NCBI GenBank assembly: GCA_037043015.1
Contig: CM073328.1
Span: 5,257,409-5,321,408 of the forward strand
Direction: 5' to 3'
DNA: 64,000 bases
Source: Bryum argenteum
Taxonomy: Eukaryota > Streptophyta > Bryopsida > Bryales > Bryaceae
In this document: positions 28,757 to 45,029 of the stretch, piece by piece
Numbering within the stretch: position 1 is the stretch's first letter
How the letters are laid out: every line of letters begins with the position of its first letter
Translations under genes and position numbers: made by a program
Notes under the pieces: model-generated
Told to the model about the DNA's origin: nothing
Databases searched by the model: none
What the model saw: only the letters and a program-made list of their open reading frames with translations

Positions 28757-28905
28757 CTTCGTTGCAGTTTCATCTCAAGCAGCAATCCCTTCGTTGCAGT
28801 TTCATCTCAAGCAGCAATCCCTTCGTTGCAGTTTCATTTCGAGCTGCAATCCCTTCGTTGCAGTTTCATTTCGAGCTGCAATCCCTTCGTTGCAGTTTCA
28901 TTTCA
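28757..28905 (+). repeat. 32-bp leader repeat, orphan copy
   Basis: About five units of CCCTTCGTTGCAGTTTCATT plus a short AG-rich linker (unit about 32 bp). Identical in type to 37909-38165. Frames through it are artefacts, since 32 is not a multiple of three. Confidence 0.8.
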
Positions 28906-28910
28906 AACTC

Positions 28911-30690
28911 ATGTTTGAAAACTCAAAAACAAGAGTTGTCTTCACTAAAATGCACGCCATTAATTGATACATCATTGTATGGGGCTCCCATTTAAATCAC
29001 ACAAAGTAGAATTGATTTGGGACCCAACCCATATAAAATCACCCAAAACAAACTTTGGATAAAGAAGTTATGACTCTTCAAAGTTGCCGCAGTCATCCCA
29101 AATGTTGTATTTCAACAATCCACCCGGATAAGGGTTAAAAACTCTTGTTTTGTGTCACTTAATGTATCAACCACTCAAACGTTTTAGGACTCAATAATTA
29201 AAAGCACTATCATAGTGAGAAAATTATCACTCCAACTAAACCAATCTTCCACAAGCTTTGCACATTTCCTTTGGAACCATTCACTTAGCCAACCTTCATA
29301 GCAAAAGTTGTTAACCCCTAAAGGTCCTTAATACAAAATTGTTTAAATCGTCAAAAAGAACCTTCTTCTACTTTGGTGCAAAGAAACTCAATCTAAGCAT
29401 TGATTAGAAGATCCAACCGTAGGATCTTGAAGTTAACTTGACCCCGATTTCTCAAATGTCAAATTTGAACCGTTAATTTTTCTCCAATTTTGAGATTATA
29501 ATGGTCAAAGTTGGCTGAATTTTCTCCCTGCGGAAATTCCAAAAAGCGATTTCCGCTTTCTTGGACCTTTAGGGGTTAAATTCCAATACAAAGTGCGTAA
29601 ATATGAACTACTCTTTGAGACTTTTGACACAAAAAGCGACAAGCATAAGTCTCAAAGATTGAATCCGTACTCAAACAATTTCTAGCGGAAATGTTTTTCG
29701 GAGAAATTGATAACAAGTGCATATTTGATGACGTGAAGTGACCAATTTTCGACATCACAAATGATACTTTTTGTTTGTGCTTTAAGCCGCCTCAATCGAT
29801 CATCAAATCATATGCTAGTCAATGGTAATGGTGCGATTGGATCCAATAAATTCATGCACATACCGTATGTTACATGCCAAGTGCGCATTGCTAAAGCCAA
29901 TTTAGATGATGTATTAATACATCGTTTGGTTAAAGACAAAAAAAACCCCTTTTCCGACTACAATACCTCCAATGCACCGACGAATCCAAGGTCAAAAAAG
30001 TGTGAATCTTCTTTGTACTACGTACTTGTTACTTCAAGATCTACATACATGATAACTATCAACATTGATACTCTTAAATATTTTGGAATGGTAAAAGTAG
30101 GGAAAATAATGTATGCGTATGAAAGATTCCCGACACAAGTATGGATTGTTCTTTGTGGTTATCCACGAAGTATAAGACATGTATATCTCATATTCCTTTT
30201 TCGCGTTATTGCCGGCATCTTTGAGTTCTTATATGTGTCATAGATTCCTTCGTCGTATCATTGGTTACTTGCTTGCGTCAGCCAAGTAGGCCGTGTTCAA
30301 ATCCATATAAATTGTCGTAGCAGAAAAATAACCATTCTATTTAGCAAATGCAAAGGAGATGTATTTCACATTATTTGCATGGTATGTGATAATGTTGGTG
30401 AAAAAAATGTCTAAGTACTCCAAATTTATTCTTTTTCACTTTTAAGAAACCTTATTCATAATATTTTGAAAATGTTAAAAGTACTAAGAAAAACATGTGT
30501 ATGTAAAAGATTCTTGACACAAAACATAGTATTCTTTGTATTACAATAACCATGCTTTATGTTGTTATATTTTGTTTCTAAGATAAAATACAAAAGTGGT
30601 AGATAAGTGCAAAATAACATTGTGTGGACACTCTAGGATTTAGGAATTGAGAACCTTTTTTTTCTCTCTTTAAAATTATATTCAAAATAT
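28911..30690 (+). repeat. direct duplicate of 20521-22740
   Basis: Nearly identical to 20521-22021 and then to 22468-22740, skipping the MITE at 22028-22455. Includes the TTAA element at 29315-29575. The left junction at about 28905 abuts the truncated desulfurase leader. Confidence 0.85.
29315..29575. mobile_element. TTAA-flanked element, duplicate of 20926-21187
   Basis: TTAA at 29311-29314 and 29576-29579, with the same perfect 13 bp ends CCCCTAAAGGTCC/GGACCTTTAGGGG. It arrived as part of the surrounding duplication and not as an independent insertion. Confidence 0.75.
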
Positions 30691-32233
30691 GAAGAGGGTA
30701 AAGTCATTACGCGTGTAGGATAAAGTCCCCGCACACTTGAAAATGGATCTTCTTATCGAGGTAGGAATTTTAAGAAATATTGTATTTAAAAGGTCCATGT
30801 GTATGCTTAAGACTAATGAACACGGAATACCGGCATTTAGTTACGGGTTGGCCGGTTGATTTTGAGAATTCTGGAATGGAGTGTCAACCCTTAACCCTTG
30901 AAGGTCCCACGGGAGGCGTGGATCAGTGAATGTAGAGCAGGCAATACGTTTTGCTCTTCAAATTTAGCAAGATATTTAATGGCATAATATGGGAATCGAA
31001 TGGTATGGATGTGACAATTGATGTGCACTATGTCCACTCAATTTTTTGGGGAGTGATCAAGCGTGGGTATTTGGTGAGATTGAATGAAAAGAAACCACAA
31101 GACATTGAGTTTATATAAGCTGCATGCTCTTGGCTAAAAAAAAATATTGATGACACCACGACTCAATCCCAATAGTGCGCTGAAGTGTATTCATAATATG
31201 CATGCCTCAAAAAAATGTGGGGCCCTGCTAACGAGGCCAAATGTCGAAAATCAACATTCTGGATAACTGCAACAACTTTGAAGAGTCATATCTTTCTCAT
31301 CTGCAGTCCGTTTTGGATGAAATCACTTGAGTTGGGACCCAAATTAAGTCTTGTTTGTGTAGTACAAATTGCAGCCTCACACAATAAAGTATGAATTAAT
31401 GGGGTGCATTTAAGTGAAGAGAGCTCTTGTTTTTGAGTTTTCAAACATGGGGCATGTTTTACCATTCTAAGGCAATTATGGGAAATCAAAAGAAGTTTTT
31501 ATGAAAAAATTTCTATATAATCATGATCTTAAGATGAAGGCTAACATTTTCTTAGCTGGATGCTCTTTGATCCAAATATTTTTGGTATTAGATTTGCAAC
31601 AATGTTCTATCTTGAAAAAAGGGAATTCTTGGATGATTATATCTCCTTCATCCACCATTAGATTTTGATTTTATTTTTTGAGTGGATTTTTTGAATGTTC
31701 AATTAGATACTGGTTTTAGTAGTAGGAACCTTGACAAAATTGAAGATTTAATGAAAATAAGGCATAGATTTGAGTACAAAGAGTTGAGTTTTGCACTATT
31801 TTTCCTTTGTATGATTTTTGGGGATTTTCACCATTGCCAGGTCATTATTTGCGCCAAGAAATTTTTCTCATGGATCTTTTTTGACCAAGCGTGTTGTTGA
31901 GATGAAGGTTAACATCTTTGTAGTCGGTGATTTTTTTATTGCAATACATACAATGGTAGCATTCACATCAAAGTGAAAATGTTGAGATTTGTGATGTTTT
32001 GTGAGTGCTAATACGTTATAATCTTGCAATCTATGAGGCCTCATGACTCAGAATTAGACCCACATGATGTACTATATACATACTATAAGATTGTATGGTT
32101 GAGATCTAAATAACATAACTTTGTTTCTATTTATAACACTTTTTTTGAGAATGTGATATTATTTTTACCAATGAGTCAAACTAGTCATGGGTTCATGTAC
32201 ACTCCAAATACACAGGATGTCACCCTTCAAATG
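30691..32233. other. repeat-derived spacer
   Basis: About 31225-32190 is a copy of the 1-kb dispersed repeat and provides the empty site for the 25689-26052 insertion. No gene is seen. Confidence 0.45.
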
Positions 32234-32237
32234 TTAA

Positions 32238-32462
32238 CCCTTAAAAGTCCCTTGGGGATAGTATGTACGCTGTCTTATAATTAGGATTTGATACCAACAA
32301 GAAACTGCAAACTGGAATTGTAATAGCTCACTAGAACCGCATTAATTCAAATGTCAACTTCTTCTTTGAACTCAAACCCATTAAAGGTGTGCATTCACTC
32401 CAAATACAACCAAAATACAGCGTATTCTACTGGTCGCCACGGCACGCTCAGACCTTTAGGGG
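32238..32462. mobile_element. TTAA-flanked short element
   Basis: Between TTAA at 32234-32237 and 32463-32466. Ends CCCTTAAAAGTCCC and GACCTTTAGGGG. The interior is unlike the 262 bp family, so this is another type sharing only the termini. Confidence 0.55.
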
Positions 32463-32466
32463 TTAA

Positions 32467-33030
32467 GAACCAAGCATGTTTTTGAACCTTCAAAACCAAA
32501 AACTACTATTCTTTAACCACTTTGTACAAGTTGAGGTATAGTTTGATATTTTTTAATTTTTTTGGTATTTTAAACCGTGAGATCTTTTCAAAATAACTAC
32601 TTGTACAAATACCATGTTGGATTTCAACCATTAGATCCGTTGGATAACATTCAAAGTTGATGAAAAAAGTTTCTTTTTGCAACATTTTGAAGCTTGCTCT
32701 TGTAAATTTTGGAGGCTACCCTTGTAAAATTGGTAAACTTCTTGACTTGGCAAACTTTAAAACCCAAGTAGTAATTTAGTTATAAACTTACAAAAAAGAT
32801 ATTTAAAGAAGACAAAATTTAAACTTGCCTGAACTACATGTTTTGTGCTTGGAAACTAAAACTTCTGTTAAAAAATTCTTTATTTGAAATTTAACTATGA
32901 AAATCCTTGCACACATACCTTACAGTATAGGGAGCACCTTCTAAAAATCTTAGGCAAAAATTTTAATTTTAACTCCTTCATCTAGGCTGCCCCAAAACAA
33001 CAAAAACCACAACATCTTGATCTTTAGGTA
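32467..33030. mobile_element. TTAA-flanked element, copy of 24401-24981
   Basis: Homologous to 24401-24981 over its length. The right TTAA is at 33031-33034; on the left it shares TTAA 32463-32466 with the preceding element. Confidence 0.55.
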
Positions 33031-33566
33031 TTAAGGTTTGAGCTTTCTGCCGGTTGAAATTCTTGAAAATCACCCTAGTATCAGTGTATCACAGGGTTAT
33101 CACATGGGTACCACCAACGTATAACACGGGTATCAATCAAAATTACCAAATGATCATGTGAGGTAGAGGATATCAACCCAATGACCTCTGGAAACTTCCC
33201 AAAATGTGCTTATAAGTACTTCATGTCCTTAAAATCGTCTCTTGCCAAGCAGGAGTCTGTCCAAGTTCATGTTGCATTAATAGCAATAAAATAATACATT
33301 AATTGGTTTAGGGAAAAAAAAAAAAAAAAAAAAAAAAAAGAAAGAAAAAAAAACCTCATCTGCCAGTCCATACTGTACTTATTCAACAATCTTGCATTGA
33401 CACATGAAAGTTCACTTACTAAAGGCATGTTCGCACCCGACCTTAGGGGAGGTCTTAGGAGGGGGTCTTAACTCTATTATAAAGTGTGTATTCCCACCTA
33501 CATTCATTAGTAATTACCAATCCCACATGGATGTCCACATGGCACACTTTAAAGAGTAGGGTATTA

Positions 33567-33928
33567 GGGGCAAGCCAGACGGGCGGCAGCGGCAGAGAAT
33601 CGCCGCAGGTCATTGGCCAAATTTTCGTTGGCTTGCCCCACGACCGGAACTGCCGCAGCGGCAACTCCGACGTGGCCCGGTAGTTGCATCAGTCATCGCT
33701 TCCAGGCGCTCGACTACGGCAACCCAAATTCGCAGGCCTCCCGACCAATGACCATCTCTCCCGCGTGCGTGGAATCGCAGTCCGTAGTCACTGTAGCTGG
33801 CGCCGCACCCTCGAAGTCATTGGCGCTGCCGTTCGTCGTCTGGTGTTGCGGGGGGCAGGCAGGTGAGCTGGCCGGCCCTGTCTACTTGTAGGCCTAGCCT
33901 GCTCTGCCTTTGCCGCTGCCGCCCCCCC
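33567..33928. mobile_element. GC-rich nested element with TTA duplications
   Basis: TTA at 33564-33566 and 33929-33931. The ends contain GGGCGGCAGCGGCA and its complement TGCCGCTGCCGCCC. About 60% GC in AT-rich surroundings. Absent from the otherwise matching MITE at 22028-22455. Open frames on both strands show no known domain. Confidence 0.65.
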
Positions 33929-33983
33929 TTAGTAAACATTTAGGAGGACAAAAGAGATTTAAGCAATAGTAGGCAATACTTAA

Positions 33984-34912
33984 TCCCTAAAGATCCACGG
34001 CCACCAAAGTGGAAGTTTTCTATTTCGGGCAGCCTAGATGAAGGGGTTAAAAGTAATATTTTTTTCGTAAAATTTTTACTGGGTGCTCCTTACACCGCAA
34101 AGTGCATGTGGTAAAATTTGCAAATCCAAATTCCAATTTTAGAACCTTCATCTAGAAATTTTAGGTCTGAAGTCCAAAAAGGGCAGTTTAAATTTAGTCT
34201 TTTTTTGAATTTTTTTTTGGAAATATGTTCATGAACAAATCACTACTTGAGTTCCAAAGTGACCCAAGTCAAAAAGTTTGTCAATTTCACAAGGGCAGCC
34301 CTCAAAAATTACAAAAACAATCTTCACAATTTCTAGTAATTTCTGAATTAACTCTTGCAAAATTTGTCAAAATTTAAGGTTTTGGAATTTTCCCAATTTT
34401 TTTTTCTAAAATTGCACAAACTCATAAAGGCACCTACTCGCCGTTGGGATCTTTAGTTAAGCCAAATATATCGAATGAAATGCATGTTTTACTATATCGT
34501 TGTTTTTAGACCTTCTTTTACAAAATAATTTGCATGAAGGTCACAAAAATGGAATGAGTTTCCAAAATTTTGCATGAGCGTACCCAACTTGATTACCCAT
34601 ATGAAAAAAAATATGGGAATTATGTTTGGGGTAACAACCTTCAATTTTCTCTTTGCTCCATGGAAACAATGTCTCACAAGCACTGCCCGAAAAAACTTTT
34701 GCACCAACTTTGAATGTTACGATCTCACAAATGATAAAGATCCAACGATTGAAATTTCACATGGTAGTAGTGATAGTAGGTAGGTTTGAGATCTTACGGT
34801 TGAAAGTACTAATAAACAATAAAATTTTTGACCATGTCTCAATTCGAACAAGGTGGTAGAAAATCGCATTTTTTGGTTTTGGAAGTCCAAAAAACGCTTG
34901 GATTTTTAGGGG
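33984..34912. mobile_element. nested TTAA element with exact TTAA empty site
   Basis: Flanked by TTAA (33980-33983, 34913-34916). Ends TCCCTAAAGATCC and GGATTTTTAGGGG. The homologous MITE at 22028-22455 reads GTGTTAAGGAAGCACC (about 22228-22243) where this one is split, so one TTAA became two. Relative of 23445-24396. Confidence 0.78.
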
Positions 34913-35283
34913 TTAAGGGAGCACCAATATTGGAAAGATTCTCAAATTTTCCTCACTTAAGAGTGGTATTATGTATTGTCCCACTTGAGAGGCCATTACG
35001 TAATCCCCTCACTATTGAGTACACCTTTACCATCCTCATTGATGACACCTTTCCTCAAAAGAAGGTATTCCTCCCCAAATTGTGGGGGTGTTAAATTTTT
35101 ATCCACCCTCTTTGCAAATGCCACGTGCGAACAAGCCTTAAGAATGTCTTTCTTTTGTATTTCAATTTAAACCAACCTATAGAGATCCAGTTTTTAAATT
35201 TTATAGACCACTCTTTGTGGGAAAAACATTCGAGCCACATATTAGGTATAATTTTTAGTGTTTGGGATGAGCTTATACCTATC

Positions 35284-35428
35284 AAGGTTGTCTTATCATC
35301 AGAGGAAGTTCCTATTCAAGTAGTCAGACATAATTTAAATGAGATGTACATCTAAGATGTCTTCAATATATCAAATGTATATCCCATTTGACAAATGAAT
35401 AGGAATTTTGTCTGATAAGACAACACTA
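35284..35428. mobile_element. Mutator-like MITE with 9-bp target duplication
   Basis: ATACCTATC at 35275-35283 and 35429-35437. 145 bp, with inverted ends around GTTGTCTTATC and GATAAGACAAC. It is the uninterrupted paralogue of 27084-27506. Confidence 0.78.
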
Positions 35429-35822
35429 ATACCTATCTAGCAAGAGTAAAAATTTTTAAAAGAGAAACAACAATCGAATCCGTAAAATCACACCATCTAC
35501 GTAATTAACCAAGAGGAAGATTGTTGCTTTTACCTTCTTGAGTTGTAGTAAAACTAAGAGTTAGATTTAGGGTGGAATCTCCAAGGGTTTCTTATTTATT
35601 TATTTATTTTTCCAACACAAAGCGCATGGCATTGCTGGCATTAAGTAATAAGAGATTTTTAGGGCACGCGGCCGGTTTGAGGTGCTTCTTCAATTAACAC
35701 TTCCTTTTAAAACTTGGAAGTAATTAAGAAAAGTTCAAAAAGTATGAGTTTAAATGATCTAATCCCTCACAAACTTGCCCATCATCCAAAAATAATTCTT
35801 TCGGAATCTTTCTGATGATTAA

Positions 35823-36411
35823 CCCTTAAACGCCCATGGGGTCTAAAACGGGCAACCCAAAATTGGATCACAGCATCTTTTGGACTAAGGCATCATAAAG
35901 AACCAATCAATGATGAGCTTGCAACCTCCTACAAGGTTATGTACAACCCCTACCTACCTACCACAATCCTTTCAAACCATAAAATCATATATAAAAATTG
36001 TGATTCGAATTGTAAAATTTCACTTTTGAATGCATCAGAAGAAGGTGACCAGTTTGACATCAAAATATAAAACCTGAATTCCGTTAAAATGGCACTAAGC
36101 CATGTGCCATTTTGTCACATTAGATCTTATATTTGTGCTCATATAAAATGGTATATTCTGTAATATCACAATTTTTTTGTAATATCACTTCTTTACATAC
36201 ATTGTCACTCATTTTCCCTAATAACACCTTACAATTCTGTTATATCACATGGTTTTTGAACTAAAATTCAGAAAGTTGAGGTGTGCCATTTTATCGGAAT
36301 AATGCCATTTTAACGGAATTGGGGTTATAAGTGAAATGTTGAGTACAGTGAGAGCTACAGGGAAGATTGTGTTGGAATCATGCCCCTCGGGCTTGCTTGG
36401 GCGTTTAAGGG
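35823..36411. mobile_element. TTAA element with CCCTTAAACGCCCA ends, itself interrupted
   Basis: TTAA at 35819-35822 and 36412-36415. The end CCCTTAAACGCCCA mirrors TGGGCGTTTAAGGG. The paralogue near 27892-27905 reads GATGATCAAGTTGC without it. Reverse-oriented relative of 25689-26052, plus a nested 255 bp element. Confidence 0.78.
36071..36325. mobile_element. nested MITE with ATTCCGTTAAAATGGCA ends
   Basis: Inverted ends ATTCCGTTAAAATGGCA and TGCCATTTTAACGGAAT. TATAA flanks both sides (36066-36070, 36326-36330). The related element at 25689-26052 reads straight through (AAAATATAAGTG on the complement), giving an empty site. Confidence 0.75.
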
Positions 36412-36469
36412 TTAAGTTGCTTCTTCATAGATCCTCTCTTCACAAGTGCATGCATGTGTGGTTTGAGTA

Positions 36470-37095
36470 TAGGGTGATAGTCTGGTTGGGGTACCCAAAA
36501 AGGTTGTCCCATGAACAATTGCACTCTATGCTGGTGTGACAAACATATCCATTTTTAAACTGTAATACAATAAGACTTCATTAGATGTGGTTTTAGTTGT
36601 CTATACTTATAATGTATCAAGAAAAAAAATTAAAAATTAAAAAAAAAAATTGAAGTAATTTTATTTGATTTTTTAGTTGAAAAAGTAAGTCATGTCCCAA
36701 TAATCTAAAATCCATTGAATCAAGCAAATGGAATATCAACCATTTTTATTTTAATATAATTTTTGAATATGACCTACATCTTCTTGTATAGAATACAAAA
36801 TAATTTATTTAATAATAAAAAAATTAATTCATTGTGCACTATAATGCCTGCAAATCCCCAAATTCAGCACTTTTTCCCTCATCTATGAATGGATCCAAAA
36901 AAAATAAAAAATCTAAAAAAAAATCTATAGGCATATATACTTTGATTTCAGTGTGGTGCATGATATTTTATTTTCTATTTTAGGGTCTTTTTACTTGATT
37001 AAAATGACTAAATTAGACAAACTTTGGAGGCTTTCAATAAAAATAACCTAATTAATGTGTCCAAAAAGTGATACCCCAAGCTTACCATTGCCCTA
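36470..37095. mobile_element. element with TAGGGTGATAGTC ends, probable TA target
   Basis: Left TAGGGTGATAGTCTGGTTGG and right CCAAGCTTACCATTGCCCTA are imperfect inverted repeats flanked by TA. The paralogue at 27942-27960 reads GTTTGAGTACACGTGCC without the 626 bp. Possibly Tc1/mariner-like; no transposase seen. Confidence 0.65.
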
Positions 37096-37897
37096 TATGT
37101 GCCACTTGTTGTATATTAGACCGGTAACGACAATTTTGTTAAAGTGAGACAATTTGTTCAAAATGAGACTCAATCAAGGGATTCACGGACCGAGAATACT
37201 TCTGTGCATTTCATTGTTTAGGCCAAGTGTCAAGTCGTCATTTGTGGACATTCGCATTTTCATTTTCCCAAGGATTCTCGGACCGAGAATACTTTTATGC
37301 ATCTCATTGTTAAGGCCGCGTGTGAAGTACTGAAGTGTTCATTCTCGGAGAGACAATGGACTCAAAAAGTTGTTTCAGAATGTGTTTCTCATTACACTAA
37401 AGCACAAGTTATTCCGAAAGTCAGAACCATACCTTCTTTCTTAGCAAACATTTCCTTAGCAAATATGCAAAAATATAAGTACTAGAAGTCTAGAACATGG
37501 CCATATTTGTTTCATTGAGACTTTTCACAGTTTCAATTTAATACTTGAATATATGTTTTCCTTGATTTCTTGATTGATCACATATTTGTAAATGACTATC
37601 GTTGATCTGATGATAATCTAGAATTAGAAAGTCTAAAAAAAAATACAAGTTGTCTCAAATTAGTTGCTAAAATTCACCGCAAGAATAACAAAATGATTAT
37701 TTTGTCTCAAAATAACGAATATGGCCATCACCATGATTCTTGACATATGTACGAAATAACCATGTTCTCTGATAACGTAACCAGAGTCAAAAAGTCTAAA
37801 ACGTATATGCATCTACGCAACTAGCTTCTTCCCAGATCGTGGCAAACCTGAGTCGTCGGACGTGCTTCCCTCGGAATCTCTCCGATTGCAAGGGTTG

Positions 37898-37907
37898 TAT
37901 ATAAATA
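37898..37907 (+). promoter_or_regulatory. TATA box of desulfurase copy 2
   Basis: TATATAAATA, 316 bp before the start codon. The increased distance relative to copy 1 is due to the expanded leader repeat. Confidence 0.6.
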
Positions 37908-37908
37908 C

Positions 37909-38165
37909 TGCAATCCCTTCGTTGCAGTTTCATCTCAAGCAGCAATCCCTTCGTTGCAGTTTCATTTCAAGCTGCAGTTCGTTCGTTGCAGTTTCATTTC
38001 GAGCTGCAATCCCTTCGTTGCAGTTTCATTTCGAGCTGCAATCCCTTCGTTGCAGTTTCATTTCGAGCTGCAATCCCTTCGTTGCAGTTTCATTTCGAGC
38101 TGCAATCCCTTCGTTGCAGTTTCATTTCAAGCTGCAGTTCGTTCGTTGCAGTTTCATTTCAAGCT
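37909..38165 (+). repeat. 32-bp tandem repeat in the 5' leader of desulfurase copy 2
   Basis: About eight units of CCCTTCGTTGCAGTTTCATT plus linker (TCGAGCTGCAAT or a variant). Copy 1 has only three degenerate units at 10857-10915. It lies between TATA box and ATG, so it is expected to be transcribed. Confidence 0.8.
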
Positions 38166-38222
38166 GCAGCTAGCTAGTTCGTTCGTTGCAGTTGCATTTC
38201 TCTTTCTAGCTTGGAGCTAGCA

Positions 38223-43386
<5,164 letters not shown>

Positions 43387-43498
43387 TTTACATGTACTTG
43401 TGAAATATTTTGGACCGTACATAGCTAGAATATAATCAAAGAGTTAGAGGTGCATAGTCTTATTGATGCCAATATCTTGATGGTGTTCCTTACCAAGT

Positions 43499-43720
43499 TC
43501 CAGTACCTCGCTGGAGTATATTGCTTGGTTCAAGTACCTCGCTAGAGTGTATTATTCAATTCCAGCACCTCGTTGAAGTGTATTGTTAAGTTCCAGTACC
43601 TCGCTGGAGTATATCGTTTAGTTCTAGTACCTTGATGAAGCACTTATAAGTTCTAGTGCCTCCTTCAAGTTTATCACATAGTTCCAATGTCTTGTTGGAC
43701 TTTGTTGATGTCATTATCTA
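43499..43720 (+). repeat. 31-bp minisatellite downstream of desulfurase copy 2
   Basis: Seven units of CCAGTACCTCGCTGGAGTRT type, about 110 bp after the stop. Homologous to 16285-16470 with one more unit. Confidence 0.75.
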
Positions 43721-45029
43721 CTCGGCATTGAGATTGACCTCCAAAAAAACATATGTTTTTCCAAATATCAATGAACGATCCGAGATTTCAACATTCTAAG
43801 CAGTATGTTGACACATGTGAAAGTCTCATTTCCTTTCATTGCTCAAAATATATTGAGGTTTATTTTGCTCATAAATGTTCAATTCATCACATATTTCTTC
43901 TAATCAACTTTCATCGCACTAAATACATCTTTAAGAAAATTGAATACTAATGTCTTTACCATTTTGATATGTGCACTTTATCTTTCAATTTGTGAAGACT
44001 GTCATTAGCTAATCAAAAATTGCAAGAGTAAGAGTTGAGTTCAACACATCCACTTGCTCACAAGTATGGGAGAGTGCTAAAAAATGGAGCAATACCATTA
44101 ATGGAGCACTAGGTTTCTCAACTGAGAGGTATATAATAGTTTCACACTTCAGCAGTACCATCTACTCATCCTAAACATATAAGGTGTCAAATTAGAGCAC
44201 CATTAGAGCACCATATTAGAAACACTTATAAGTCTGCCTTCAAAAATCCAAATCAAATTGTAGAAGAGTCCAAAATTCATGAATCCATTTTGACTTCTTC
44301 CACTTACTTTCCCCATTCACAAAAATTACTTACACTGTTTAATTCATTACAGATTAGAATGATGCCGATTTGTATTGCCTACTTCAGGACACAGGTCTGA
44401 ATAGAATTGGGCAGCTTTTTCTAGTGTCTGCAAAAACTCTAATGTTCAATGCCAACAACTATTATTCATATAAGTAACCAAAAAAATCTCCACTTGGCAT
44501 CAAGCACCGATATAATAACTCTTAACAACAAGCAAGATACACACAAAATTCTATTCTCCCACCCCAGTACGCTATAATAGATGATACACACAGTACTCTA
44601 TTGTCTCACCCAAGTACATGATAATAGGTTATGCCTGTATGTTCAGTACCGTACTACGAAACTACTACAAATTCATGTAAAAAACTCGTTCACGCTCACT
44701 CATTTCTTGAATAGACAGTCATAGCATTGTCTACGTTGTTACTCTGTTCTAGGGAAGCTTGCACTCACTCTCAGTTGGGGCAGATAGAGGTGGATAATAA
44801 CAGAAGCAAACTGATTGAGGAGCGGGTAGAAAGAACGTAATACAAGAGAGTTGTGGATAAACTCTGAAAGGTCATTTCCACTGGAATTTCTGAGACATGT
44901 TATATACATATACTACTGTTTGAAGGTGCATAACCCCAAGTACCTCATTAAGAGGGACAATGCAATTTGAACAAGACTGACTATACTGACCTTACAAGCA
45001 ACACGTAATTGGGTCACAAACTAGCGTCA
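43721..45029. other. spacer between desulfurase copy 2 and the RBR gene
   Basis: AT-rich. The right part will include the 3' UTR of the minus-strand RBR gene. No other gene is recognised. Confidence 0.4.

Larger units (their letters stand above)
26755..28905 (+). repeat. duplicated upstream region of desulfurase, without the gene
   Basis: Matches 33251-38100, the upstream region and 5' leader of desulfurase copy 2, closely where aligned. It ends abruptly inside the 32 bp leader repeat at about 28905 and is joined to unrelated repeat sequence, so it has promoter but no coding region. It lacks three insertions present in the other copy (33423-35138, 35823-36411, 36470-37095) and carries one that the other lacks (27146-27404). 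Confidence 0.8.
33423..35138. mobile_element. Harbinger-type MITE containing two further elements
   Basis: Ends AGGCATGTTCGCAC and GTGCGAACAAGCCT are inverted, flanked by TAA (33420-33422, 35139-35141). Its interior matches 22028-22455 except for insertions at 33567-33928 and 33984-34912. The paralogous empty site is near 26935-26942. Confidence 0.8.
33251..38100 (+). repeat. upstream region of desulfurase copy 2, second copy of the duplication
   Basis: Homologous to 26755-28905 but expanded from 2.15 to 4.85 kb by insertions at 33423-35138, 35823-36411 and 36470-37095. A poly(A) run occupies 33314-33339. Confidence 0.75.

Noticed and set aside
33455..33891. Overlapping open frames in the GC-rich insert
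   Set aside because: The insert has transposon-like ends and an empty site, and the frames lie on both strands without known motifs.
37862..38220. Three overlapping open frames of repeated SLQFHF and RCSFIS peptides
   Set aside because: They arise from a 32 bp tandem repeat in the desulfurase leader. A unit not divisible by three opens all frames.
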